Below, piece by piece: positions 1 to 8,417 of a stretch of 34,865 nucleotides of DNA (its first letter is position 1; every line of letters starts with the position of its first letter). Below the pieces are notes generated by a model, which saw nothing but the letters and a program-made list of their open reading frames with translations, was not told the DNA's origin and did no database searches. Position numbers and translations under genes: made by a program. Origin of the DNA: Thermogemmatispora onikobensis (GTDB lineage Bacteria > Chloroflexota > Ktedonobacteria > Ktedonobacterales > Ktedonobacteraceae); NCBI RefSeq assembly GCF_001748285.1, contig NZ_BDGT01000048.1, positions 1 to 34,865 on the forward strand. Direction: 5' to 3'.

Positions 1-1337
1 AGGTCACTGCTGTACTCAAAGCGTCCGATCAATCTCCCATCAGGTCGATCATCAACCTCCAGCGAAAGATCAAATTTGGAGGCCCCTGCACTCACATCCA
101 TCTGTGTAATCGTCCAGCCCGAAGGCAGTACTGGCAGCTGCGGCTCAAGCGTCAGCGCCACCTGGAACAGTGGATTCCACGCAGCAGAACGCTCAACCTG
201 GAGCTGCTCCACCAGGTAGCTGAAAGGGATATCCTGATGGGCAACTGCTCCTATTACTCTCTCTTTCACCTGGTGCAGCAGTGAGCGGAAGCTCAAGCTC
301 TCTGTCAGCTTGCAAGAGAGCGGAAGCGTATTCAAAAAATACCCTGGCATCCTGGCAAACTCAGGGCGTTGTTCACGGCTCCCCAAGACTGCACCGACTA
401 CGATCTCCTCCTGCCGAGTGTAGCGGTACAGCAAGAGCTGGAGAGAGGCCATCAGGACCATATAAAGGGTGGTACCCTCCTCACGTGCCAACCTTTTAAG
501 AGCCTCCGTTAGCTCCCTGCTCAACGCGAAAGGCACCATTCCCCCACGGAAACTTTGGACTGGCGGTCTTGGGAAATCCGTAGGTAAATTAAGCAACGCC
601 GGCGCTTCAGCAAGTGTCTCTCGCCAATAAGCGAGCTGCCTCTCAACCAAATCCTGATTGACGGTGGCCTGTTGCCACAGCGCATAGTCGGCATACTGAT
701 AGGTTGGCTCAGGCTGGGGTGAGGGGAGACCGGCGCAAAACGCTTCGTAGTGTGTCCACAGTTCCGGCAAAAAGACCTGATAGAGAGTAACTCCATCGAA
801 AATAATATGATGTAAAGTCAGGTAGAGGCGATGAAGTTGATCCTCAATCTGAATAAGTAAACCGCGCAAAAGGGGGCCGCTTGTCAAATCAAAAGGCAGG
901 CGAGCCTGCTCGGTAGCCAGGCGTTGAGCCTCTTGCTCCCGCTCTTCTGGGGGGAGGTGGCGCAGATCCACAAAAGGCAAGGTCAGTGGCTCGAAAGGAT
1001 GAATATGCTGAAAGGGCTGACCATTCTCTTCAGGGAAGCTTGTGCGCCAGATCTCGTGGCGTCTGATAAACTCATTAAAGCTGCGTTCAAAGGCCTCGCG
1101 GTCCAATGTGCCTGGCAGGTGGACAGTGACGCACTCATTATAGGCTGGTTCCTTTGCCAGGCGAGACAGAAACCAGAGCTGCTGCTGTCCAAACGAGAGC
1201 GGTGCAGGCTGTCCTGGCTCATGTCGGGGAAGGGGGGTCAGCAACCTCTGGGCCAAGGGCGCTCCGGCCAGCTTCTTCTGACGCAGCTGCTCTAGCAGTA
1301 GTTGTCGTACATCCACCGCAGGGTGGTTCTCACTCAT
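1..1337 (-). CDS. NRPS condensation domain protein (5' part, runs off the left edge)
   Basis: Reading the minus strand from the ATG at 1337 gives about 445 codons with no stop, continuing past base 1, so only the N-terminal part is present. The visible part is a peptide-forming condensation domain: LSFGQQQLWFLSRL (residues 47-60, C1), RHEIWRTSF (93-101, C2), the catalytic HHIIFDG (H176, H177, D181, G182; HHxxxDG, C3), YADYALWQ, FLNTLPL and a HQDIPF motif further on. The HHxxxDG core is intact, so the domain should be active in joining a donor peptidyl/aminoacyl-PCP to an acceptor aminoacyl-PCP in the cytoplasm. The start is supported by a GGTGAGAGGTG ribosome-binding site, and only 10 nt separate it from the P450 stop, so the two are co-transcribed. 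Further A and PCP domains are expected beyond the window but cannot be seen. About 40 residues precede the domain and could help docking to the upstream A-PCP protein; that is inference. Confidence 0.93.
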   Translation of the reverse strand, partial: MSENHPAVDVRQLLLEQLRQKKLAGAPLAQRLLTPLPRHEPGQPAPLSFGQQQLWFLSRLAKEPAYNECVTVHLPGTLDREAFERSFNEFIRRHEIWRTSFPEENGQPFQHIHPFEPLTLPFVDLRHLPPEEREQEAQRLATEQARLPFDLTSGPLLRGLLIQIEDQLHRLYLTLHHIIFDGVTLYQVFLPELWTHYEAFCAGLPSPQPEPTYQYADYALWQQATVNQDLVERQLAYWRETLAEAPALLNLPTDFPRPPVQSFRGGMVPFALSRELTEALKRLAREEGTTLYMVLMASLQLLLYRYTRQEEIVVGAVLGSREQRPEFARMPGYFLNTLPLSCKLTESLSFRSLLHQVKERVIGAVAHQDIPFSYLVEQLQVERSAAWNPLFQVALTLEPQLPVLPSGWTITQMDVSAGASKFDLSLEVDDRPDGRLIGRFEYSSD

Positions 1338-1347
1338 CGTTCACCTC

Positions 1348-2595
1348 TCACCTTTCCCAAGATACCGGCAAACTCTTGAGGCCACGCAGGCCGAGATTCT
1401 CACGCCAGACGAGCGGGCCTGGCTCCAGCTGCAAGCCGGGCAGACGACGCACAATAAGCTCGATTGCGATCTGTCCCTCGATACGTGCCAGAGCAGCCCC
1501 GAAGCAGAAATGACTGCCCCAGGCGAAGGCCACATGGCGATTGTCCTGGCGTCGAATATCGAGGCGGTCGGGATCGGGGAAGCGCTCTGGATCGCGATTG
1601 GCTGCGCCCATAACCGCGATCACGGCATCGCGCTTCCGAATCTTCTTCCCACCCAGTTCCGTATCCTCGGGGGCCAGACGAGCCGTATGCTGGCTGGGAC
1701 TCTCGTAGCGCAGCAACTCCTCCACTGCCGATGGGATCAGTGAGAGATCTGCGCGCAGCAACGCAAGCTGATCCGGGTGGCGCAGCAGGCTCAGCACGCC
1801 ATTCCCGATCAGATTAGTAGTTGTCTCCTGCCCTCCCACCATCGTAATAATCGTATTAGCGATAATCTCCTCCTCGCTCAGGCGGTCGCCATCGATCTCG
1901 GCGGTCAAGAATGCATGGATCAGGCCCTCGCGTGGATGGTGCTCCATTTCCCTGATGGCAGAGCGAAAATAGGCAGTCATCTCATTGAGGCTGCGAATCA
2001 CCTGTGCCACCCGGTCCGGGTTATGCTGGAAATTCCCGAGCACCTGCGCGAAGTCGGCGGACCAGGCTGTCAACTGCTGCCAATCGGTCGCAGGCACTCC
2101 CAACATCTCGGCGGTCACAATGGCGGGCAAAGGATAAGCCAGGTCTGCGATCACATCCATCTGTCCCTGGGCCTGCACGCGATCGAGCAAGCTATTCGTA
2201 ATATCGCGAATATGCTCGCGCAGCACAGCTACGCGACGAGGAGTAAAGGCCTTCGCGGCCAGGCTGCGCACCCGCGTATGAGCTGGTGGGTCCAGAAACA
2301 GCATCTGCTTCACCATCACGCGGGCCAAGGGGGTCAGGGCCTGCATCCCCATAGCCTCTAGCTGCTCCGGGGTAGGCGTACGTTGGGCAGAAAAGCGCTG
2401 AAAGACCGTGATAACGTCGGCGTAGCGTGTTACCACCCAGGCGTGCAAAAACGGGTCCCAGTGAACAGGGTCCTCGCGGCGCAGGCGGTGGTAGAGTGGA
2501 TAAGGATTTGCCAGAACCTCTGGATCAAGGAGATGATAGAGACTTAGTGGTAGCTCCTGCTGCTGTGGTGGCGTCACCGACCTCGGTTCCTGCAT
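1348..2595 (-). CDS. cytochrome P450 monooxygenase, NRPS-associated
   Basis: Bacterial soluble cytochrome P450 of normal length, about 415 residues. Counting from the upstream GTG at 2604, the I-helix oxygen-binding motif is GGQETT (257-262), the ExxR motif is EELLR (295-299) and the heme loop is FAWGSHFCFGAALAR with ligand Cys367. There is no membrane anchor, so it is cytoplasmic and needs ferredoxin/reductase partners, none of which are in the window. The GTG at 2604 sits only 3 nt after the GAGGAG Shine-Dalgarno, while the ATG at 2595 is 12 nt from it, so I prefer 2595. Lying between an A-PCP gene and a condensation-domain gene, it most likely oxidises the PCP-bound amino acid (for example beta-hydroxylation of leucyl-PCP) or tailors the peptide. 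Substrate and position are inferred from context only. Confidence 0.93.
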   Translation of the reverse strand: MQEPRSVTPPQQQELPLSLYHLLDPEVLANPYPLYHRLRREDPVHWDPFLHAWVVTRYADVITVFQRFSAQRTPTPEQLEAMGMQALTPLARVMVKQMLFLDPPAHTRVRSLAAKAFTPRRVAVLREHIRDITNSLLDRVQAQGQMDVIADLAYPLPAIVTAEMLGVPATDWQQLTAWSADFAQVLGNFQHNPDRVAQVIRSLNEMTAYFRSAIREMEHHPREGLIHAFLTAEIDGDRLSEEEIIANTIITMVGGQETTTNLIGNGVLSLLRHPDQLALLRADLSLIPSAVEELLRYESPSQHTARLAPEDTELGGKKIRKRDAVIAVMGAANRDPERFPDPDRLDIRRQDNRHVAFAWGSHFCFGAALARIEGQIAIELIVRRLPGLQLEPGPLVWRENLGLRGLKSLPVSWER

Positions 2596-2727
2596 AATTA
2601 TCACGGGCTCCTCTTATCCAGAAACAAGACCGACTGGGTCTTCTCCTTCCATTGGCAACCGTACTGGCGGCTTTCTCCCCCGTATTCTGGCGGCCAGTGC
2701 GGCGTACCAAACGCTCCTCTCCTGGTC

Positions 2728-4758
2728 TTAGCTATTCTGAAGCTGCTCTAGCAAGCTCTGGGCCTCCTGCTCACTCATGGTGGCCAGGCGTTCGAGCAGT
2801 AGCTGCTCGATGCGAGCGGCGAGCTGACGTACTGTTGGAGCGGTAAAGAGCGTGTGCAGTGAGATTTGCACTCCAAACAGCTCGGTCAAGCGCAAAATGA
2901 GCTGGGCCCCAAGCAGAGAATGGCCACCGAGCATAAAGAAGTTCGCGTTCACATCGATAGCTGAGCGTCCCAGCAGCGAGCAGACTACCTCTGCCACCTG
3001 TTGCTCGATAGCGTTGGTTGGAGCCACGTCCTCCTCTTTGAAGAGAGACGGGGCCAGACTGTCCATCCCTACCTCTTCTGACAGGATCTCGCCAGTCTCG
3101 GGTGAGGGCAGAGCCTCCCGGTCGATCTTGCCATGAGCAGTCAATGGCAGGGTATCCAGACGCACGAAGATCGTCGGAAGCATGTAGTCAGGCAACTGCT
3201 TGGCGAGCGCCGTGCGCAGCTCAGAGGGAGTGAGTTCTGCTTCAGGCGAGGTGACCACGTAGGCTACGAGTTGCTTCTCGCCTGGCAGCTTCTCGCGGGC
3301 GACAACAACGCTGGCCGTAATGCCCGGCTGCTGATTGAGTACCGTCGCTATCTCATCCAGCTCAATGCGGTAGCCCCGAATCTTGACCTGATTATCCAGG
3401 CGTCCCAAAAAAGCAATCTGGCCATCCGGCAAGAAACGTGCCTGATCGCCCGTACGATACATGCGGGCCCCAGGCTGCTGAACAAACGGATCAGGAAGAA
3501 AACGCTCGGCGGTCAGCTCCGGACGGCCTCGATAACCGCGGGCTACTCCCTGGCCACCGATATACAGCTCGCCGGGAGCACCCCAGGGCACGGGGTGAAG
3601 CGCTTCGTCGAGAATATAGATCGATGTATTATCGATAGCCCAGCCAATGGAAGGCGGCTCTGCCAGTGGCTCGCTCACTGGTGGCACTGGTCCAGAGGTC
3701 GCCACAACCGTGGCCTCGGTTGGCCCATAGTTGTTTACCAGGGTAAAGGGCAGGCCGGGCTGGGGATAGCGATGGAGCGTATCGGCCCCTGTCAGCAAGA
3801 AGCGCAAAGCCGTTTCGCGAGGCCACGGGAGCTGGATCAGGCGCTCGGCCAGCGGGGTTGGCAGAAAAGCAATGGTGATGGCCTGTTCGAGCAGCCAATC
3901 GCGCAGCGCTGGCGCTGAGAGGCGCAGCTCATCGGCAGGCAGATAGACAGCTGCGCCGCATGTCAGATAAGGCCAAAGCTCCCAGCCAGTTGCATCGAAA
4001 GCCGGACTGGTCACCTGGCTGGCCCGATCGGCAGCGCTCACCGAGAAGGCGCGCTGGTGCCAGAAAATCAGATTCAGCAGGCTATCGTGCGTGACCTCCA
4101 CACCCTTGGGGCGCCCAGTTGAACCCGAGGTATAGATCACGTAGGCCAGATCATCTGCCGTGGCCTGCTGCTCCGCGATCTCGCCCGTTGGCTGGGCTGC
4201 CAGTCGAGTGGCATCTTGATCCAGGTAAACACGCTGCCGAATAGGGAGCGCCGCTTCTCGCTCAAGCTGGCTGGCCAGCTGAGAAGTCGTAACCAATACG
4301 GGGGCCTGGGCATCCTCCAGCATAAAGCGAACGCGCTCATGCGGATAAGACGGATCGAGCGGCAAATAGGCCCCTCCAGCTTTGAGAATAGCCAATAGTC
4401 CCACTACCATTGCCGGCGAGCGCTCCAGGTAGAGGCCGACGGGCACGCCGGGATAGACACCGTGCGCGCGCAGATAATGGGCCAGCTGGTTGGCGCGCCT
4501 GTTCAGCTCCTGGTAGCTCAATGTGGTCTGCGCTGTCACTACTGCTGGTGCCAGTGGGTGCTCGTGGGCCTGTTGAGCAACAAGAGCCGGTATACAGGCA
4601 TGACGCGGATAATCGCGTCTGGCGGCGATCCATAGGCTAAGTGGCTGTTCCCCTTCGCTTGACAGAAGACTACCGGGAATCTTCTTTATTGCATCTCTAG
4701 CTGCCATAGTTGGCCCTAAGAAATTACTGCTGTACAGTTCTTCTTGCTTAAAGACCAT
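2728..4758 (-). CDS. NRPS adenylation-PCP loading protein, predicted leucine-activating
   Basis: A 676-residue stand-alone initiation-type NRPS with an adenylation domain (about 55-550) and a peptidyl carrier domain (about 580-650). Core motifs are A3 YTSGSTGRPKG (209-219), A5 NNYGPTE (342-348), A7 YRTGD, A8 GRLDNQVKIRGYRIELDEI and A10 HGKID with K544. The carrier motif is LGGHSLL with phosphopantetheine Ser614. Aligning by eye to the GrsA pocket gives D255 A256 W259 F298 L322 G324 N343 V351 V352, i.e. DAWFLGNVV, one of the established leucine codes. There is no condensation domain in this protein, so it would load leucine as a starter or feed the separate condensation protein at the left edge. 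The start at 4758 follows an AGGAG site 12 nt upstream; an alternative ATG lies at residue 18. Function as an A-PCP protein is firm; the leucine call depends on the manual alignment. Confidence 0.95.
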   Translation of the reverse strand: MVFKQEELYSSNFLGPTMAARDAIKKIPGSLLSSEGEQPLSLWIAARRDYPRHACIPALVAQQAHEHPLAPAVVTAQTTLSYQELNRRANQLAHYLRAHGVYPGVPVGLYLERSPAMVVGLLAILKAGGAYLPLDPSYPHERVRFMLEDAQAPVLVTTSQLASQLEREAALPIRQRVYLDQDATRLAAQPTGEIAEQQATADDLAYVIYTSGSTGRPKGVEVTHDSLLNLIFWHQRAFSVSAADRASQVTSPAFDATGWELWPYLTCGAAVYLPADELRLSAPALRDWLLEQAITIAFLPTPLAERLIQLPWPRETALRFLLTGADTLHRYPQPGLPFTLVNNYGPTEATVVATSGPVPPVSEPLAEPPSIGWAIDNTSIYILDEALHPVPWGAPGELYIGGQGVARGYRGRPELTAERFLPDPFVQQPGARMYRTGDQARFLPDGQIAFLGRLDNQVKIRGYRIELDEIATVLNQQPGITASVVVAREKLPGEKQLVAYVVTSPEAELTPSELRTALAKQLPDYMLPTIFVRLDTLPLTAHGKIDREALPSPETGEILSEEVGMDSLAPSLFKEEDVAPTNAIEQQVAEVVCSLLGRSAIDVNANFFMLGGHSLLGAQLILRLTELFGVQISLHTLFTAPTVRQLAARIEQLLLERLATMSEQEAQSLLEQLQNS

Positions 4759-4918
4759 ATAAATAGTTTGCTCCTGTCACAAATAGAATCACATATTTCT
4801 TGCCTCTCCCGGGAGGAGGCTATGGTCGAGACAGCCTGCTAATTGAGCGTAGACAGGCAGCACCCTTGAGGGTACATCTTTTGAAACGAGACTGAATCGT
4901 TGCGGTTATAGCTACTCT

Positions 4919-4933
4919 GGAACGTTTCGTTCC
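4919..4933. promoter_or_regulatory. inverted repeat, operator candidate upstream of NRPS A-PCP gene
   Basis: GGAACG and CGTTCC form a perfect 6-bp inverted repeat around TTT. A TATAAC hexamer follows within about 10 bases in the NRPS direction, so a dimeric regulator bound here could control that promoter. The pairing is seen; the function is inferred. Confidence 0.3.
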
Positions 4934-4975
4934 TGCCTGCTATTCCTCCCTATCTACCAGCCTTCCTATTCAGGC

Positions 4976-4997
4976 GGCGCGCGAGAGCGGGCGCGCC
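4976..4997 (-). terminator. GC-rich hairpin downstream of the polysaccharide cluster, possible terminator
   Basis: GGCGCGC pairs with GCGCGCC (7 bp, 8-nt loop) about 135 nt after the stop of the last exopolysaccharide gene. No T-run follows on the minus strand, so it is not a canonical intrinsic terminator. Confidence 0.25.
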
Positions 4998-5131
4998 TTC
5001 AGACGAGTTGGACAGAAGAACGTCAGGTAACAGTATACTGCTCTATTGGCTGGAAATCTCCTCTTGGATGGCTCTTTTGGCTGAACATGATAACCGTCTT
5101 TACTGGCATTGATGACCGCTTTCTGAAGGAC

Positions 5132-6277
5132 CTAATCTACTGTCAGGGGTGTTCCCTGTTTCGCTGTGGTCCAAATGTGCTGGCAGGCAGCGATACCCTG
5201 ACGGATGCCCTCCTGAATAGCGTGGTTATTGGCTGGGGTTTGGGTCTGCGAGCTGTAGAGATTGGCGTCCCAGCCGTAGTAAGCGATACCGGTGGCCCCA
5301 TGCTGGCAGAAGCTCTGGCTTTGCTGGACAATATCGGCGGTACTTGGGAGCGGCCAGCTCAAGCCAGCACGAGTCGAAGGTCCTCCAAAGGCCTGCGCAA
5401 TTCCGATCATCGGGGTCTGAGCGTAGTTCCAGCCCCGTTTCTGCAAGCTAGTGAACATGGCATTCAGGGTACTGCGCATTGACCAGTCATAGCGGCTGGC
5501 TGAGGCATCTTCCCTGGCTTGCAAGACCGTGAAGATGTAGAGGCCGATCATGTCGCAGCCCTCAGCGGTGAAGTTCGCGGCGATCTCGTCATGCCAGCCG
5601 GTATCGAAGCCGGTAGGGGGAGAGGCGCCAAAGCCACAGATGGCAGGGCGCTGAGGGGTATACTGCTGGATCAATTCATGAAACTTGATTAACAGCTCAC
5701 GGGCGCTGCCAGGGTCCCACAGCACCCAATCATCAAGAACCCAATACCCCAGAATGAGCGGATTAGACTGAGTCTCTTCGAGATGCCGTCTGACCAGCTG
5801 GAGCAAGGCCTCTTCACTTGCAATCGGCACCGAGTCCCGCCCGCAGTAAGGATGAGCCCCGGGTGGTGGCGGCTTGACCGTTTTGGTACGGTGGCACTCG
5901 TAATACTGCAGGTAGCTAGAGATATAGCCGTCGATGACCTGCATATGCGCGGCCTGGAGCGCTCGCCCTAGCTCGCTCTCTGGTGAGGGTGGATCACCGT
6001 ACTCAAAGACAACTTGTATCCCCAAAGCCGCGGCCTCTGCAACCTCGGCAGGGGTTCCAACGGTGAAGCCGCCAATCAGGTGCAGGTCTTTGAAACGGCT
6101 ATCCTGCCCGCTGGAACTGGCAAAGCGCGGGCTGCTGGTTGTCAGCTGCGAAACCAGCGGTGAGTGGGTGATCAACCACCAGGGATGCAGCAGCCAACCT
6201 ATTCCTGCCAGGATGACCATAACTGATGCACTGAGCAGCACGAGGGCACGCCTCTGCCAGTGATGCACCTGCCTCAT
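5132..6277 (-). CDS. membrane-anchored glycoside-hydrolase-like protein of the polysaccharide cluster
   Basis: A 381-residue protein with one N-terminal hydrophobic segment (about 11-32) after a basic start, predicting a signal anchor with the rest outside the membrane. The body reads like a TIM-barrel glycosidase-type fold: HLIGGFTVGTP (66-76), QVVFEYGDPP, LILGYWVLDDWVLWD (174-188; D182 and D183 are possible catalytic acids), CDMIGLYIFTV and GIAYYGWDANL. I do not recognise a specific GH family. It is the last gene of the exopolysaccharide cluster, 97 nt after the deacetylase-like gene with a strong hairpin between, which suggests trimming, release or surface binding of the polymer. An AGGGAG ribosome site precedes the chosen ATG at 6277. 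Extracellular location is well supported; enzymatic activity is inference. Confidence 0.75.
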   Translation of the reverse strand: MRQVHHWQRRALVLLSASVMVILAGIGWLLHPWWLITHSPLVSQLTTSSPRFASSSGQDSRFKDLHLIGGFTVGTPAEVAEAAALGIQVVFEYGDPPSPESELGRALQAAHMQVIDGYISSYLQYYECHRTKTVKPPPPGAHPYCGRDSVPIASEEALLQLVRRHLEETQSNPLILGYWVLDDWVLWDPGSARELLIKFHELIQQYTPQRPAICGFGASPPTGFDTGWHDEIAANFTAEGCDMIGLYIFTVLQAREDASASRYDWSMRSTLNAMFTSLQKRGWNYAQTPMIGIAQAFGGPSTRAGLSWPLPSTADIVQQSQSFCQHGATGIAYYGWDANLYSSQTQTPANNHAIQEGIRQGIAACQHIWTTAKQGTPLTVD

Positions 6278-6314
6278 ACACTCATCGCTCCCTGCTTGAC
6301 CTCCAGGGCAACTA

Positions 6315-6340
6315 CAGGGCCGGCACAGCTACCGGCCCTG
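6315..6340 (-). terminator. strong GC-rich hairpin between deacetylase-like and glycosidase-like genes
   Basis: CAGGGCCGG and CCGGCCCTG form a perfect 9-bp stem with an 8-nt loop. It lies 34 nt past the deacetylase-like stop, and no U-tract follows on the minus strand. It could be a partial terminator or an mRNA-stabilising structure setting lower expression of the downstream gene. Confidence 0.4.
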
Positions 6341-6374
6341 GTCTCGCCGCTCTTGGGGCTTCCCTCTCTAGCGA

Positions 6375-7106
6375 CTAGGCTGTCTCGGCCTCCTGTTGGC
6401 CGAAAAGCTTGGGAAGAAAGGTTTTGGCCAGCTCCAGGTTTCCCTCATAGCTGTGATAGAGCCAGCTTTCCAGCTTCTGCCTGGGAGTTGCTCCCTCGGC
6501 TACCCACCAGATGGGGTGTGTCAGGAGCTGAATCGCCTTCCCCTCCCGAAAGGCCGCCGACTGCAGGGGATGGCCATAACGCCAGCGTCCTGTCGAATCG
6601 CTGATATAGGCAAGGTCGCCCCGCTGAGCTAAATGGTAGACCGTATAGATCGGCCTGGCCTCTTCTACCGGAATGCTGGCGAGTGTACGCGGACTGTGCA
6701 CACTCGCAATAGTTCGTTTGACATAGGGGTAAAAGTGAGCCAGGATCTCTATTTCGTGAACAACATCGAGGTGCTGACCATGATAATCCTGCAAATCAAT
6801 GTGAAGGGCGATGTCATGCCCATAATTGTGAATCTGCTCCAGAAGACGAGCACTTTCTGTACTTAGTACATTATAAAATGGAGACGACAACATCACAAAA
6901 TACGTGGCCTGGAAGCCAGACTCGTGTTCCACTCGGGCAAGCTCTAACGCTGCTTTTAAGCTAATATCGATATCGTGTCTTAGTAGTAGTATACGCTCTC
7001 CATGCTCTAGTCGCTCTTCCAGATCATCGAAAAGCGAGCAACGATAACCCTGGCTTGCGAAGGCCAAGAGGAGTTGACGATAACCCTGCAAAGTAAAATC
7101 TTCCAC
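6375..7106 (-). CDS. polysaccharide deacetylase-like (NodB-fold) protein
   Basis: A 243-residue cytoplasmic protein with no signal peptide. The NodB-type metal motifs are visible: RHDID (43-47, the HD pair), GHDIALHID (96-104, second metal histidines) and THPIWW near residue 205. Members of this superfamily remove N- or O-acetyl groups from sugars, or act as related metal hydrolases. Lack of a signal peptide suggests a lipid-linked or nucleotide-linked intermediate as substrate rather than finished polymer. The start is GTG at 7106, after AGAAGAG. It sits 54 nt after a GT4 gene and is part of the polysaccharide operon. The family is well supported and the exact substrate unknown. Confidence 0.8.
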   Translation of the reverse strand: MEDFTLQGYRQLLLAFASQGYRCSLFDDLEERLEHGERILLLRHDIDISLKAALELARVEHESGFQATYFVMLSSPFYNVLSTESARLLEQIHNYGHDIALHIDLQDYHGQHLDVVHEIEILAHFYPYVKRTIASVHSPRTLASIPVEEARPIYTVYHLAQRGDLAYISDSTGRWRYGHPLQSAAFREGKAIQLLTHPIWWVAEGATPRQKLESWLYHSYEGNLELAKTFLPKLFGQQEAETA

Positions 7107-7160
7107 TGCTCTTCTACCTACTTCTAGTATTAAATGGATAGGCTTGATAGTCTTTCGCTT

Positions 7161-8417
7161 TCACCGTTTGCTGATCTGCTGGTAGAGGTACAGTAAGTTT
7201 TCCTGTTCCTTCTCCCAATGTAGATCGGCGGAGGCTGCCTGTAGAGCGTTCTGCCGCATAGTGGCCAGCCTCTGCGGTTGGGCAAGCATCCTGTTAATGG
7301 TCCTGGCGATGGCTTCAGGAGTGAGATCGCTGACCACCTCACCCAGGCCGTAGGTCTGCACGAGCTCCACGACCGCTGGCAGGGCTGAGGTCAACACGGG
7401 GACGCCGGCCATGATGTACTCAAACAGCTTATTGGGCAGGAACATCTGCACGTTCAGCGAATAGTCGGGCGAGGCGACCAGCAGACCCAGATCTGCCGAG
7501 GCCGTCCAACTCAGCAGCTCGGCATAAGGGACGGCGGGCAAGAGCCTCACGCGGTTGCCGACCTGTTCTGTCTCAATCAGCTGCTCCAGCTCCTCGGCAG
7601 CGTTGCCCAGTCCTTTCCCCAAGAGCACGATGACAATCTCGGGATCGAGGTAGCGGGCGGCCTTGACGAGGAGATCCAGCGAGCGATTGGCCTGGAGGCG
7701 TCCTTGATAGAGAGCCAGGCGTATCTGAGGTGCCAGGCCAAGAGCCTCATGCAGCCGCTTACTGGGTGTTACCTGCTGATAGGGAGGAATATTGCGCACC
7801 AGGGCCAGGCGTTTGATCCGATAGCGGCGCTGAAGCTCCTGGACGATCGGAGGAGAGACGGTGATCACGCCATCGCTGGCGGGAATCATACCTTTCATAA
7901 GCAGGGTCAGCAGATGGTGAAGCAACCGTCGCCCCCGGCTCATGGAGGAAAGGGGATGCTCCTCCAGAGGCATCTCGTGAGCCTCAAAGATCAGTTGTTT
8001 CCGGCGCAGGCGCGAGGCCAGGTAGCAAGCTGGCAAAGCGGCAACATCGTGAGCATGATAGACATCGGCGTCTGTGCTCAGCACCTGCCATGTACCGCGT
8101 ACGAAGAGTGAGGCAGCCCTCAGCAAGGCGCGGTGCTTGAAACGAGACGAGAAGAACTCGGGGGCCAGCCGTACGTGCTGCAGAGTGATGCCCTGGAGTT
8201 CCTCACGCGCAGGTTGCTCTTGCGACTCCAGATCGACCACGCTGACATGGCACCCGGCGGCGCTCAGAGCGGTTGCGGCCCGCATTACTCGTACATCGCT
8301 CTTGCCCTGGCCCAGCACATGCATACAGACCCGCAGAGGGGATAGGCTCCCTGGGGGCTTGCCCCGTGAGGTCTCGGCAGCCCGATTGGTGTGCTGATTG
8401 ACTACCAACTCTCTCAA
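7161..8417 (-). CDS. GT4-family glycosyltransferase (tandem copy 2)
   Basis: A 418-residue GT-B glycosyltransferase. The N-terminal domain carries DVYHAHDVAALPA and LIFEAHE; the C-terminal donor domain carries ALYQGRLQANRSLDLLVKA, LLPAVPYAELLSW and KLFEYIMAGVPVLTS. It should move a sugar from a nucleotide donor to the lipid-linked oligosaccharide at the inner membrane face. The start is TTG at 8417, overlapping the upstream glycosyltransferase stop as TTGA and preceded by GGGAGGGATC, so it is translationally coupled. It is clearly paralogous to the gene just upstream. Donor and linkage cannot be predicted. Confidence 0.9.
   Translation of the reverse strand: MRELVVNQHTNRAAETSRGKPPGSLSPLRVCMHVLGQGKSDVRVMRAATALSAAGCHVSVVDLESQEQPAREELQGITLQHVRLAPEFFSSRFKHRALLRAASLFVRGTWQVLSTDADVYHAHDVAALPACYLASRLRRKQLIFEAHEMPLEEHPLSSMSRGRRLLHHLLTLLMKGMIPASDGVITVSPPIVQELQRRYRIKRLALVRNIPPYQQVTPSKRLHEALGLAPQIRLALYQGRLQANRSLDLLVKAARYLDPEIVIVLLGKGLGNAAEELEQLIETEQVGNRVRLLPAVPYAELLSWTASADLGLLVASPDYSLNVQMFLPNKLFEYIMAGVPVLTSALPAVVELVQTYGLGEVVSDLTPEAIARTINRMLAQPQRLATMRQNALQAASADLHWEKEQENLLYLYQQISKR

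Larger units (their letters stand above)
4759..5131. promoter_or_regulatory. 373-bp intergenic region upstream of the NRPS genes
   Basis: No convincing gene. It separates the last polysaccharide gene from the NRPS genes and contains several inverted repeats: CTCCCGGGAG (4806-4815), ACCCT-TG-AGGGT (4862-4873), GGAACG-TTT-CGTTCC (4919-4933) and a GC-rich hairpin (4976-4997). On the minus strand TATAAC lies just downstream of the 4919-4933 repeat and TATACT lies further upstream, but neither has a good -35 box. It probably holds the NRPS promoter and operators; which repeat matters cannot be told from sequence alone. Confidence 0.4.
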
